From: Flavobacteriaceae bacterium
Lineage (GTDB): Bacteria; Bacteroidota; Bacteroidia; Flavobacteriales; Flavobacteriaceae
Length of the DNA stretch: 64,000 nucleotides
Assembly (NCBI GenBank): GCA_018402135.1
Contig: JAGYJF010000002.1
Location: forward strand, 62,001 to 126,000
Direction of reading: 5' to 3'
The notes under the pieces are model-generated. The model searched no databases. It worked only from the letters and a program-made list of their open reading frames with translations, and was not told where the DNA came from. The stretch's first letter is position 1. Each line of letters begins with the position of its first letter. Positions 38,934 to 48,691 of the stretch are shown here, one piece after another. Both the position numbers and the translations under genes were made by a program.

Positions 38934-40977
38934 ACATAATGAATACGTTAATAGAGAATTAAGCTGGCTTCAATTTAATGCTCGTGTACTGCAAGAAGCC
39001 GCTGATGAAACAGTCCCGTTAATCGAAAGATTGAGGTTTCTTGGTATATTTTCTAATAATCTTGATGAATTTTTTAAAGTTCGATATGCAACTGTTAAGC
39101 GTATTGACCAAGCAGGTAAAGGTGGTAAAAGTGAGCTTGGAGGTATCAAAGCTTCTGAGTTACTTAAGCTTATTACTGATGTAGTTATTAAACAACAGTC
39201 TGAAAGTCTTGAGATTTTAAGTGATATAGAAAAGGAATTAGAAAAAGTTAATATCCATATATTAAATGAATCTCAAATAACACCGGATCAACAGCATTTT
39301 ATTAAAAATTATTTTATAGAAAATATTAGTCCAGTATTGGTGACGATTATTTTAAGCGATCTGATAAAATTGCCGACACTAAAAGATAGTGCTGCTTACT
39401 TAGCCGTAAAAATGGATATGAATAACGATGCTAAGCAGTATGCACTTATTGAAATTTCAAAATCGATGAACAGATTTGTTGTGCTTCCCAAAAAGGGAGA
39501 GAAGCATTTCATTATTATGGTTGATGATTTGTTGCGCTATTGTTTAAAAGATATTTTTAGTATTTTCAAGTTTAAAAATATTTCAGCGCATATGATAAAA
39601 ATCACAAGGGATGGTGAACTTGATTTTGATAGTGATTTAAGTAAAAGTTTTATTGATAAAATTTCTGAAAGTGTTAGAGATAGACAAATTGGAGAACCCG
39701 TTCGATTTGTATTTGATAAAAATATTGACGAAGAAACTTTATCCTTTCTGCTCGAAAAAATGAATATCGATTCAAAAGATAGTTTAATTCCTGGTGGAAG
39801 ATACCATAACCGTAGAGATTATATGGATTTTCCTAGCTTGGGTAGAACCGATTTATTGTATGAAAAAATTGCGCCATTACCCATAAAAAATTTAAGTTTA
39901 GAAGATAGTCTACTGTCTGCCATAGCCAAAAAAGACTATCTATTGTACACGCCATTTCATACCTTTTCCTATGTTGTAAAATTTCTTCGAGAAGCGGCCT
40001 TAGATCCAGCCGTCAAAACAATTAAAATTACCATCTACAGATTGGCCCAATCTTCACAGGTTGCAAGCGCTTTGATTAATGCCGCTAAAAATGGCAAAAA
40101 AGTAATCGTTTCCATCGAGCTTCGTGCACGATTTGACGAACAAGCTAATATAGATTATGCAGAGCAAATGGAGCGCGAGGGTATTACCTTAATTTTTGGA
40201 GTAGAAGGCCTTAAAGTTCATAGTAAAATGTGTTTGGTTGAACGTGAAGAAAATGATAAAATTAAGCGATACGGAATTATAAGCACAGGTAATTTTAACG
40301 AGTCAACTGCTAAAATATATACAGATTTTACGCTATTTACTGCGGATCAAAGACTTATGAAAGACATCAATAAAGTCTTTTCTTTTTTTGAAGTAAATTA
40401 TCATATTTATAGATATAAGCACATCATTACATCCCCGCATTATACCAAATCGAAACTATTTGCACTTATCGATCAGGAAATAGATAATGTGAAAAATGGT
40501 AAATCGGCTTATATCAAATTAAAATTGAACAGCCTCTCTAGTTATATGATGGTTGATAAGTTGTATGAAGCAAGTCGTGCTGGTGTAAAAATTCAAATGG
40601 TAGTGAGAGGTATTTGTTGCCTTATTCCCGGCGTTCCTGGAATGAGCGAAAATATTGAAGCGGTAAGTATCGTTGATAAGTTTTTAGAGCATACCCGACT
40701 TTATATTTTCTCGAATGATAACAATCCCAAAGTATTTATTTCATCTGCTGATTGGATGACGCGTAACATAGAAAATAGAGTAGAAGTCACTTGTCCGATT
40801 TACGACCCTGAAATTAAAGCAGAATTATTAGATATTTTCGAAATTTGTTGGAATGCCAATACCAAGGCCAGAATTTTAAATAAAGAACAAGACAATCAAT
40901 ACAAACGAAATAATTTACCAAAAACAAGGGCACAATTTAATACCTATCAATATTTTCTGAATAAACTAAATCATTAG
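38926..40977 (+). CDS. ppk1: Polyphosphate kinase 1
   Basis: NRELSWLQFNARVLQEA; TIYRLAQSSQVASALINAAKNGKKV; KVHSKMCLV; GIISTGNFNESTAKIYTDFTLFT. Confidence 0.98.
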   Translation: MNKHNEYVNRELSWLQFNARVLQEAADETVPLIERLRFLGIFSNNLDEFFKVRYATVKRIDQAGKGGKSELGGIKASELLKLITDVVIKQQSESLEILSDIEKELEKVNIHILNESQITPDQQHFIKNYFIENISPVLVTIILSDLIKLPTLKDSAAYLAVKMDMNNDAKQYALIEISKSMNRFVVLPKKGEKHFIIMVDDLLRYCLKDIFSIFKFKNISAHMIKITRDGELDFDSDLSKSFIDKISESVRDRQIGEPVRFVFDKNIDEETLSFLLEKMNIDSKDSLIPGGRYHNRRDYMDFPSLGRTDLLYEKIAPLPIKNLSLEDSLLSAIAKKDYLLYTPFHTFSYVVKFLREAALDPAVKTIKITIYRLAQSSQVASALINAAKNGKKVIVSIELRARFDEQANIDYAEQMEREGITLIFGVEGLKVHSKMCLVEREENDKIKRYGIISTGNFNESTAKIYTDFTLFTADQRLMKDINKVFSFFEVNYHIYRYKHIITSPHYTKSKLFALIDQEIDNVKNGKSAYIKLKLNSLSSYMMVDKLYEASRAGVKIQMVVRGICCLIPGVPGMSENIEAVSIVDKFLEHTRLYIFSNDNNPKVFISSADWMTRNIENRVEVTCPIYDPEIKAELLDIFEICWNANTKARILNKEQDNQYKRNNLPKTRAQFNTYQYFLNKLNH

Positions 40978-40978
40978 A

Positions 40979-41887
40979 ATGCTCCAAATAAAAAAGTATG
41001 CCGCTATAGATATTGGTTCCAATGCCATCAGGTTATTGGTAAGCGATATTATAGAGCAAAATAACAAACCCGTAAAATTCAAAAAAACAAGTTTAGTAAG
41101 AGTGCCTATCAGATTAGGCGCTGATGTATTTATTGACGGGAAAATATCCCAAGCCAGCACTAAGCGAATGTTGGATTCAATGGCGGCATTTAAACTTTTA
41201 ATGCAAGCTCATGGTGTTAAGGTTTATAAAGCCTGTGCCACTTCAGCCATGCGTGAAGCTAATAATGGTTATGAAATTGCCAGTCTTATTAAAGATCAAA
41301 CCTCTATTAATGTTGATATCATTGATGGCGACATTGAAGCTACTATTATTGCCGCAACTGATTTACACGATTATATTGATGAAAACAAAACCTATCTCTA
41401 TGTAGATGTTGGCGGCGGCAGTACCGAATTTTCAGTGATTGACCACGGTGAAAAAATTGTATCAAAATCGTTTAAAATTGGAACCGTACGCTTACTGAAC
41501 GATATTGTTAATAAAGATACCTGGTTAGAATTAGAACAATGGATAAAAACACATACTCATGAATTCGAAAAAATCGATTTGATTGGTTCTGGTGGAAACA
41601 TTAATAAGATTTTTAAAATATCAGGGAAAGCAATGGGGAAACCATTGACCTATTTTTACCTGACCAATTTTTACAATATGCTTCAAAGTTATTCTTACGA
41701 AGAACGTATAACCGAATTAAACCTCAATCAAGATAGGGCCGATGTTATTATTCCGGCAACAAGAATTTATCTTTCCGCGATGAAATGGAGTGGTGCGCGC
41801 GACATATTTGTGCCTAAAATTGGTTTGGCCGACGGTATTATAAAAAGCATTTACCACGAAATGGTTTCCTCTACAAAATTACCATAA
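40979..41887 (+). CDS. Ppx/GppA family phosphatase
   Basis: YAAIDIGSNAIRLLV; LYVDVGGGSTEFSVI; IGSGGNINKI. Confidence 0.95.
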   Translation: MLQIKKYAAIDIGSNAIRLLVSDIIEQNNKPVKFKKTSLVRVPIRLGADVFIDGKISQASTKRMLDSMAAFKLLMQAHGVKVYKACATSAMREANNGYEIASLIKDQTSINVDIIDGDIEATIIAATDLHDYIDENKTYLYVDVGGGSTEFSVIDHGEKIVSKSFKIGTVRLLNDIVNKDTWLELEQWIKTHTHEFEKIDLIGSGGNINKIFKISGKAMGKPLTYFYLTNFYNMLQSYSYEERITELNLNQDRADVIIPATRIYLSAMKWSGARDIFVPKIGLADGIIKSIYHEMVSSTKLP

Positions 41888-41981
41888 TAAGCATTTCATC
41901 TTTAATTATTGGTTACACATCTAATAATTAGTGTGGTATTGTGCTTATAATATAACTTCACATTCTCAAATCAAATTCCCC

Positions 41982-42509
41982 ATGAAAACACTTATTATTT
42001 TCCTATTTTTTGTAATTTTTTGTGCAACTGGTTTTGCTCAAGATACCAAATACGGTGTAAAAGCCGGTATGACCGTTTCAAACCTAGATTTTGACGGTAG
42101 CCCTATTATCGATAACAAGCACAGAAACGGTTTTGTTTTTGGCGTTTTTGTTGATTATGGTATTACCGAAAACTTTTCAATTGTTCCTGAACTTCAGTAT
42201 TCTGGTGAAGGTGCCAATGCTAGCGATTTTAGAAATGACTATTTAAATTTCCCAGTCATTTTTAAATACAACATTTTTGGAAATGTTAGCTTAGGCGTTG
42301 GTCCGCAAGTAGGTTTAAAAATTCATAAAGATAACGATGGCTTTAGAAACTTTGTTTTTGCTACAGTTGGATATTTTGAATATGCAATCACAGACGAATT
42401 CGCCATAGATGCGCGCTACAATTATGGACTTTCAAATGTTTTTGATAGTAATTTAACGCCTGAGGCTACCAATGGTGTAATTCAATTTGGTATTAATTAC
42501 AAATTATAA
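41982..42509 (+). CDS. Outer-membrane beta-barrel (porin family) protein
   Basis: Signal peptide MKTLIIFLFFVIFCATGFAQ; KYGVKAGMTVSNL; ends FGINYKL; ATG at 41982 preferred over the ORF-track start. Confidence 0.88.
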   Translation: MKTLIIFLFFVIFCATGFAQDTKYGVKAGMTVSNLDFDGSPIIDNKHRNGFVFGVFVDYGITENFSIVPELQYSGEGANASDFRNDYLNFPVIFKYNIFGNVSLGVGPQVGLKIHKDNDGFRNFVFATVGYFEYAITDEFAIDARYNYGLSNVFDSNLTPEATNGVIQFGINYKL

Positions 42510-42528
42510 CAATATTCCACATAAAATT

Positions 42529-42562
42529 AAAAAGCTTCATTTTTAACTTGGAGCTTTTTTTT
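42529..42562 (+). terminator. Probable terminator after the porin gene
   Basis: AAAAGCTTCATTTTTAACTTGGAGCTTTTTTTT (imperfect stem with G-U pairs). Confidence 0.5.
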
Positions 42563-42660
42563 TATGACTTATTATAAACGTTAATCTGCAGCATGAATGG
42601 AGATTATTTATAGATCAAGATTTATGAATTTAACTTAAATATCAAATTCTTAAACAAGAA

Positions 42661-43242
42661 TTAACCATGAATTGTTTCTTTTATTCCTAAATCTTTCATG
42701 ATTTCAGCTTCATATTCCAAAAGCTGTTGCCACTTATCATCAACTTCTTTGCGTTCGCCATATTGACGCGCAAATCCTAAAAACATGGTATAATGGTTGG
42801 CCTCACTTACCATCAATTTTCTGTAAAATTCAGCGAGTTCTTTATCGGAAAGTTCTTCGGACAATAATCTAAAGCGTTCACAACTTCTGGCTTCAATTAA
42901 TGCGGCATAAAGTAATCTGTGCACCAACTGCGTCGTTCGGCTACCACCTTTAGGGAAAAAGGTCACTAATTTTATTACATAGTCGTCCTTTCTATCCCTT
43001 CCTAAGGTCCAACCGTTTTTGATAATCCGGTCATGTACCATTTTAAAATGACTTATTTCCTCTTTTACCAAGGCTATCATTTCCGTCACCAAATCGGTGT
43101 ACTCAGGAAAACTCACAATAAGGGAAATAGCTGTGCTGGCCGCCTTTTGTTCGCAATAGGCATGATCGGTTAAAATATCTTCAATATTTTTTTCTACAAT
43201 ATTTACCCAACGTGGGTCTGTCGGTAATTTTAATCCTAACAT
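42661..43242 (-). CDS. miaE: tRNA-(ms2io6A)-hydroxylase
   Basis: LTDHAYCEQKAASTAISLI; VKEEISHFKMVHDRI; YAALIEARSCERFRLL; EANHYTMFL di-iron motifs. Confidence 0.95.
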   Translation of the reverse strand: MLGLKLPTDPRWVNIVEKNIEDILTDHAYCEQKAASTAISLIVSFPEYTDLVTEMIALVKEEISHFKMVHDRIIKNGWTLGRDRKDDYVIKLVTFFPKGGSRTTQLVHRLLYAALIEARSCERFRLLSEELSDKELAEFYRKLMVSEANHYTMFLGFARQYGERKEVDDKWQQLLEYEAEIMKDLGIKETIHG

Positions 43243-43244
43243 GG

Positions 43245-43787
43245 TTAAACAGTTTTTATAGTATAGTTTCCGTCTTTTTGAACGAAAAGCTTAAAAAATT
43301 TAAAGTTGTTGGTTGCAGCGTTTTTAAATACAATATCTAAAAAAATTCCCTCGGTGTTCGATTCAAATTCGTTGACCCAAACACTTTCTAAAATGGCAGT
43401 GTTCCAAAAGGAATCCTTAGTGCTAAACATTTCAATATCTATTTTATTGCTGAATATTAAGTGATTATGACTGGTTATTTCAATATGCGATTCGTTTATT
43501 CTGTAGGCGGTATACGTTTGGCTTGTTTGATTGCCAACCTTCAAAACCTCGTTATCACTGGTTTTGGTTTTGATACGCACTTTGGTATGAGCCGAAATAA
43601 TAGTATCAGTAATTATTTCAATCGGATATTCGGGAATGAAAGTAATCGATTCTAAATTTTTATTGGCTTCAATAAATTTTTTAACAGCGATTTCTTGACT
43701 ATCTTTTTGCTTATAACGACCGTCACAACTAACAGCACAGGCACTTAAAACAATTAAGCAACCTATGAACAACATTTTTCTATACAT
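43245..43787 (-). CDS. Hypothetical lipoprotein (DUF4738-like)
   Basis: Lipoprotein-like N-terminus CLIVLSACAVSC; 180 aa. Confidence 0.65.
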   Translation of the reverse strand: MYRKMLFIGCLIVLSACAVSCDGRYKQKDSQEIAVKKFIEANKNLESITFIPEYPIEIITDTIISAHTKVRIKTKTSDNEVLKVGNQTSQTYTAYRINESHIEITSHNHLIFSNKIDIEMFSTKDSFWNTAILESVWVNEFESNTEGIFLDIVFKNAATNNFKFFKLFVQKDGNYTIKTV

Positions 43788-45609
43788 CTAATCCGAAAGT
43801 TTTTCTTAATAATTCAATATCGGGATTTTTTTCCTTAAGCTTTTCATATTTTTCTTGAGGTGAAAACGCGTACTGTTTTTCAATATCGTCATTCACATTA
43901 ATTTCTAGATTGATGCTATAGTTTTTAAGCTTTTGTCTAACATAAGCCATCAATTCATTCGAAGCGCGTTCCAATTCAATCTTTGAGCTTTCATTGGATA
44001 CTTCAACTTCAAGAACAAAATTATCTTTTAGCGAAGGTTTGCGACTATGAATGGTTGCCGCTACAATTTTTTGTCCTTGGTCATCTAATTTTTTGGCATA
44101 GCGGTTCCATACTATTTCTAAATTGTCTTGAGTAAAAGGTTCTTCAGGTAAATTACTTGGGTCGATTACTACATCCATTTGTTTGATGAGATGATCACGC
44201 TTCTTTTTAATACTACTCAAGGACAAACCTGAGGTTTGCTTTTTTGATAAATCAACCGAAACCTTTGGAATAACTTCTTTAGCCACTACATTTTCAGTAG
44301 TATTTGAAAGAAATTCGTCTTCAATATCTAACGAATCTCTTTCAATAACAACTCCTTGTTCTTGGTTATTTGTTTCATGATTAATTGATACTTTTTCAGA
44401 ATTGGTAGGGAATGTAACCGAGATGGGCTTGATGCCTTTATCTTTAAAGTAGGAGGCAGGAATTATATAAGGCTGGCTATTTTTTTTTTCTCCATCAAAA
44501 TTGATAGAGGCAAGTTGCATGAGCGTGAGTTCTATTAATAACCGCTGATTTTTACTACTTTTATATTTTAAATCGCAATCGTTGGCCAACTCAATGGATT
44601 TAATAAGCATGTCTTGGCTTAACTCTTTTGACTGTGTGAGGTATTTGTGTTTGGTTTCTTCTCCAACTTCTAATAGCTCGTGGGTTGCCGGATTTTGGCA
44701 AACCAATAAATCTCTAAAATGAGAAGCTAAACCAGTAATAAAATGATGGCCATCAAAACCCTTGGATAACACCTTGTTAAAAAACACCAAAAGCTCAGGA
44801 ATGTTGTGATCAATCATTAAGTCGGTTGTGGTGAAAAAAGTTTCGTAATCTAATACATTAAGGTTTTCAGTAACTGCTTGTCTGGTTAAATTTTTACCAG
44901 CAAAACTCACTACCCGGTCAAATATAGACAAAGCATCACGCATAGCACCATCAGCTTTTTGTGCTATGATGTGTAGTGCATCGTCTTCGGCATCAATACC
45001 TTGTTCTTCGGCGATATATTTTAAATAATTTTTAGCATCAGTAACCGTAATACGTTTAAAGTCGAAAATCTGACAACGCGATAAAATTGTAGGGATTATT
45101 TTGTGCTTTTCAGTAGTGGCAAGAATGAAAATACAGTGTTTAGGAGGCTCTTCTAAAGTTTTAAGAAAAGCATTAAAAGCCGCTTGCGATAACATATGAA
45201 CCTCATCTATAATATAAACCTTGTAGTTGCCAACTTGAGGCGGAATTCTCACTTGATCCGTAAGATTTCTAATATCATCAACTGAGTTATTAGACGCTGC
45301 ATCTAGCTCAAATACATTAAAAGCAAAATCCTCGTCTTTTTGTTCTGTAACGTCGCTGTTAATCATTTTGGCCAAAATTCGTGCGCAGGTTGTTTTACCA
45401 ACACCACGCGGTCCTGTAAACAGTAATGCTTGAGCCAAATGGTTATTTTCTATCGCATTTAGTAAAGTATTGGTAATAGCCTGCTGGCCCACAACATCTT
45501 TAAATGTTTGAGGTCTGTACTTTCGTGCTGATACTACAAAATGCTCCAATTTAAAATTTTTAGAAGGTGATTGCTTGTCTGTTTTGACGCAACTCACAAA
45601 TTTAAACAT
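43780..45609 (-). CDS. dnaX: DNA polymerase III subunit gamma/tau
   Basis: VSARKYRPQTFKDVVGQ; LLFTGPRGVGKTTCARILAKMIN; VYIIDEVHMLSQAAFNAFLKTLEEPP; probable true start is TTG at 45549. Confidence 0.95.
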   Translation of the reverse strand: MFKFVSCVKTDKQSPSKNFKLEHFVVSARKYRPQTFKDVVGQQAITNTLLNAIENNHLAQALLFTGPRGVGKTTCARILAKMINSDVTEQKDEDFAFNVFELDAASNNSVDDIRNLTDQVRIPPQVGNYKVYIIDEVHMLSQAAFNAFLKTLEEPPKHCIFILATTEKHKIIPTILSRCQIFDFKRITVTDAKNYLKYIAEEQGIDAEDDALHIIAQKADGAMRDALSIFDRVVSFAGKNLTRQAVTENLNVLDYETFFTTTDLMIDHNIPELLVFFNKVLSKGFDGHHFITGLASHFRDLLVCQNPATHELLEVGEETKHKYLTQSKELSQDMLIKSIELANDCDLKYKSSKNQRLLIELTLMQLASINFDGEKKNSQPYIIPASYFKDKGIKPISVTFPTNSEKVSINHETNNQEQGVVIERDSLDIEDEFLSNTTENVVAKEVIPKVSVDLSKKQTSGLSLSSIKKKRDHLIKQMDVVIDPSNLPEEPFTQDNLEIVWNRYAKKLDDQGQKIVAATIHSRKPSLKDNFVLEVEVSNESSKIELERASNELMAYVRQKLKNYSINLEINVNDDIEKQYAFSPQEKYEKLKEKNPDIELLRKTFGLDV

Positions 45610-45779
45610 TACAATGAGAATTTACACTTGGATCTATTTTTTTATGCTGGTAATTATTAACAGCTGAATAAAATTTATAATCAATCCATATTTAAACAAA
45701 AGTTCTTTCATTTTGAGTACTTGGGAATAAATTATTACTATTGTATTAAGGCATAGAAATTCATTAACTACCAAGAATG

Positions 45780-46114
45780 GAAAAATCAAAAACTTTTTAA
45801 ATGGGTGGTTAAGAAAGTATCCAAGGAATGATTACTACCATGAGGAACAATAAAAAGTTACTCAGTTTAAAAAGAAAGTTTAAAAAGATAGATCGTTTCT
45901 ATACTTAAAACGAGAATATTTTAAAGCAGCCGGTGGCCGATTGGCATATAAAGAGGCTTCAAAAGAAGATCTTTTAAAAAACATAAAAAAATTTTTTTAA
46001 AAAGAATTACTAGAGTTACTTATCGTGAAATATACATTTAGAAAAGATGAATTAATACGCATTAAAAATAAATTGGAATATGAATTTAAATTACAGAATT
46101 ATAGTGATTTATAG
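45780..46114 (+). pseudogene. Possible decayed small gene
   Basis: Protein-like fragment KREYFKAAGGRLAYKEASKEDLLKNIKKFF in a region with stops and no intact ORF. Confidence 0.3.
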
Positions 46115-46174
46115 TTTTTTATTCTTTAAGCCATGCCTTTTTCAGTACCTTTATACAAATGTAAAATGTAAATT

Positions 46175-46888
46175 ATGTCATTGAAAAATAAAGTAGCCTA
46201 TATTACGGGTAGTACCAAGGGAATTGGTTTTGGAATCGCTAAACGCTTGCTGGAATCTGGAATGCGCGTAGTTATTACGGGCCGAACGAAGGAAGGCGTT
46301 GATGCTGCAATCAAAGAATTGAATGATTCTGGCGAACGCGTTTTGGGGGTTGTTTCGGATGTGCGTAATCCAAATGATGAAGTTAAAGCTATTAAACAAT
46401 GTCTTGATAAATTTGGACAAGTAGATGTTATTATTGCCAATGCAGGATTGGGCATTTTTAAACCTATAGAAGAATTAAGCATAGAAGATTGGAACGCCAT
46501 GATTGAGACCAATTTAAATGGCGTTTTTTATACTCTAAAAGCTGGTATTTCAGCACTAAAGCAAAGTAAAGGTTACTACATTAGTATCGCTAGTTTGGCT
46601 GGCACTAACTTTTTTGCTTCTGGTTCAGGATACAATGCTTCAAAGTTTGGGGTGGTTGGCTTTACCCAAGCAGCAATGCTCGATTTAAGAAATTATGATG
46701 TAAAGGTAACTACCATCATGCCAGGTTCGGTTACATCACATTTTAACAACCATACACCAAATCCTGATGATGACTGGAAAATCCAGCCAGAAGATCTTGG
46801 ACAACTGATTGTAGATTTATTGAAAATGCCAGCTAATGCTTTACCTAGTAAGGTTGAGATTAGACCAACCAAGCCTGGTAAAAAGTAA
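46175..46888 (+). CDS. SDR family NAD(P)-dependent oxidoreductase
   Basis: AYITGSTKGIGFGIAKRL; IIANAGLGIF; SIASLAG...YNASKFGVVG. Confidence 0.95.
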   Translation: MSLKNKVAYITGSTKGIGFGIAKRLLESGMRVVITGRTKEGVDAAIKELNDSGERVLGVVSDVRNPNDEVKAIKQCLDKFGQVDVIIANAGLGIFKPIEELSIEDWNAMIETNLNGVFYTLKAGISALKQSKGYYISIASLAGTNFFASGSGYNASKFGVVGFTQAAMLDLRNYDVKVTTIMPGSVTSHFNNHTPNPDDDWKIQPEDLGQLIVDLLKMPANALPSKVEIRPTKPGKK

Positions 46889-46944
46889 AATAATTTAACG
46901 ACTGCTATTCCAAAATTTCCATGAATACTAAGTGTAATATTTCC

Positions 46945-46952
46945 TAACTTTG
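46945..46952 (+). promoter_or_regulatory. -7 element upstream of rnpB
   Basis: TAACTTTG, exact TAnnTTTG match about 7 nt before the RNA 5' end. Confidence 0.55.
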
Positions 46953-46958
46953 CTACGA

Positions 46959-47280
46959 GTAAATCGCCTTATCGCTGAATGCCCAATTTAGTTTGGGATT
47001 TGGAGGAAAGTCCGAACACCGCAGTGCAGCATAGTGGCTAACGGCCACCAGTCGCGAGACTAGGAACAGTGCAACAGAAAGGATGTACAGGTAATGCTGT
47101 AGTGAAATCAGGTAAACTCTATGCGGTGCAATGCCATGTATGCCAGCTATTTAGCGCAAGTTATAAAAGAGTTGCACGCTCAAGTTGGTGGGTAGGCAGC
47201 TAAAGTTTATTGGTAACAGTAAATGCAGATAAATGATAAGGGTTCGCCATTGGCGAATACAGAATTCGGCTTATAGATTA
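46959..47280 (+). ncRNA. rnpB: RNase P RNA (class A)
   Basis: GGAGGAAAGTCCGAACACC (P4 5' strand), GGAACAGTGCAACAGAAAGGATG, AACTCTATGCGGTGCAA, 3' ACAGAATTCGGCTTATAGATTA. Confidence 0.95.
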
Positions 47281-47292
47281 ACTCAATTAAAC

Positions 47293-47330
47293 AAGCTCAT
47301 TTTAATTATTAAAATGGGCTTTGTTTTTTT
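47293..47330 (+). terminator. Terminator after rnpB
   Basis: AAGCTCATTTTA-ATTAT-TAAAATGGGCTTTGTTTTTTT. Confidence 0.7.
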
Positions 47331-47883
47331 AGTTAACTCCAGTTTCTGGAAATTCAAAAAAACTAAAAACACTACCACCATAATTTTTTGAGTAACTGTA
47401 ATTATCTACTTCTAATAAACTAGTATGTTTTGAGTGTTCTATAATCAAAACACCACCCAAACTCAGCAGGTTGTTTTTAAATACCGAAGTAACAATTTCA
47501 GTGAACTGTTCTAACGAAAATTCGTAAGGTGGATCTGCAAAAATAACAGTGTATGCATGCTTGTGGGTCTTAAGCAATTTAAATACATCGGCTTTTATGG
47601 TTTTAATTGGCATTTCAAAACTTGCTGCAGTTTCATTGATGAATTTCACGCATCCGTATTCGGTATCAACAGCAGTTATATCAGTGCAACCACGGGAGGC
47701 AAATTCATAGCTGATGTTGCCAGTTCCTGCAAATAAATCTAACACTGTAATATCATCTAAATAATATAAATTATTGAGGATGTTGAACAAGGCTTCTTTT
47801 GCAATATCGGTGGTTGGTCTTACTGGCAACTGCTTTGGAGCTGTAATTCTTCGGCCTTTAAATTCTCCTGAAATAATGCGCAT
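47329..47883 (-). CDS. rsmD: 16S rRNA (guanine(966)-N(2))-methyltransferase
   Basis: MRIISGEFKGRRI; RPTTDIAKEALFNIL; VLDLFAGTGNISYEFASRG; VIFADPPY. Confidence 0.96.
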   Translation of the reverse strand: MRIISGEFKGRRITAPKQLPVRPTTDIAKEALFNILNNLYYLDDITVLDLFAGTGNISYEFASRGCTDITAVDTEYGCVKFINETAASFEMPIKTIKADVFKLLKTHKHAYTVIFADPPYEFSLEQFTEIVTSVFKNNLLSLGGVLIIEHSKHTSLLEVDNYSYSKNYGGSVFSFFEFPETGVN

Positions 47884-48690
47884 TTAAAAGCTATTTAAAA
47901 TTATAAAATGTTGGTAGGGTTGTTTTAATAGAATCGCTTTAGACATCTTATAAAGATAGTCGGTTTTTTGAAAGTTTATGTGACGGATATATTTGTAAGC
48001 TATACTATATAATGCATCATCTTTTTCAATATCGCCAGTGAGATTTACCACAATTTCCTCAGGATTGAGTTGCAACTGCTCCAAACTGAACAAAACGTAA
48101 TAAATAAAATCTTCGGCTGTTTGATATTCAAAGTAATTGTAAAATTTAAGCGTGCCCTGGTTTAAAACTACCATTTCAATATGTACAGAATTTACATTTA
48201 TAAAAACCTGCTGGGTTTTTGATTTTCCAAAACGCTGTAAAAGTGTATCAATTAAAACTGTTGACGCATGCTTGAAGGTGAATTCACCAAAGGTTTCAAA
48301 TATATAATTGTTGATGTTCATATACGGAACATAAACAACTACACTGTCATTTACAGCTATTTCATCATGTTCAATAAAATCAGTTTGCAGAATTTTACTA
48401 TTGAATTTTAGATAATCTGCCTTGTGTAATTCGTTGAATAAAGATTGCGGAACGATGGTCGCCAATTCATTTTGGTAAATTAAATTAACCGAATTAAACG
48501 CCTCCGAAAATACCGTATTGCTACATAAGGTTTTTTTTATTTCTTCTAAAATGCTGCTGGGCGTAAGTTTTTTGTCGAATTTTAAATGATCCAGATAAGT
48601 GATACAATTCTCAGAACGATTTAAAATACAAAAAGAAAATCCATTCAAATTTACTTGAATGGACAGTTCTTTAATATGATTTGTATTCAA
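47884..48690 (-). CDS. DUF3822 family protein
   Basis: 268-aa ORF adjacent to rsmD; FSEAFNSVNLIYQNELATIVPQSLF. Confidence 0.75.
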   Translation of the reverse strand: MNTNHIKELSIQVNLNGFSFCILNRSENCITYLDHLKFDKKLTPSSILEEIKKTLCSNTVFSEAFNSVNLIYQNELATIVPQSLFNELHKADYLKFNSKILQTDFIEHDEIAVNDSVVVYVPYMNINNYIFETFGEFTFKHASTVLIDTLLQRFGKSKTQQVFINVNSVHIEMVVLNQGTLKFYNYFEYQTAEDFIYYVLFSLEQLQLNPEEIVVNLTGDIEKDDALYSIAYKYIRHINFQKTDYLYKMSKAILLKQPYQHFIILNSF

Positions 48691-48691
48691 A

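Noticed and set aside
46178-46512. Minus-strand ORFs opposite the SDR gene
   Set aside because: Antisense shadow ORFs; the + strand product has full SDR motifs.
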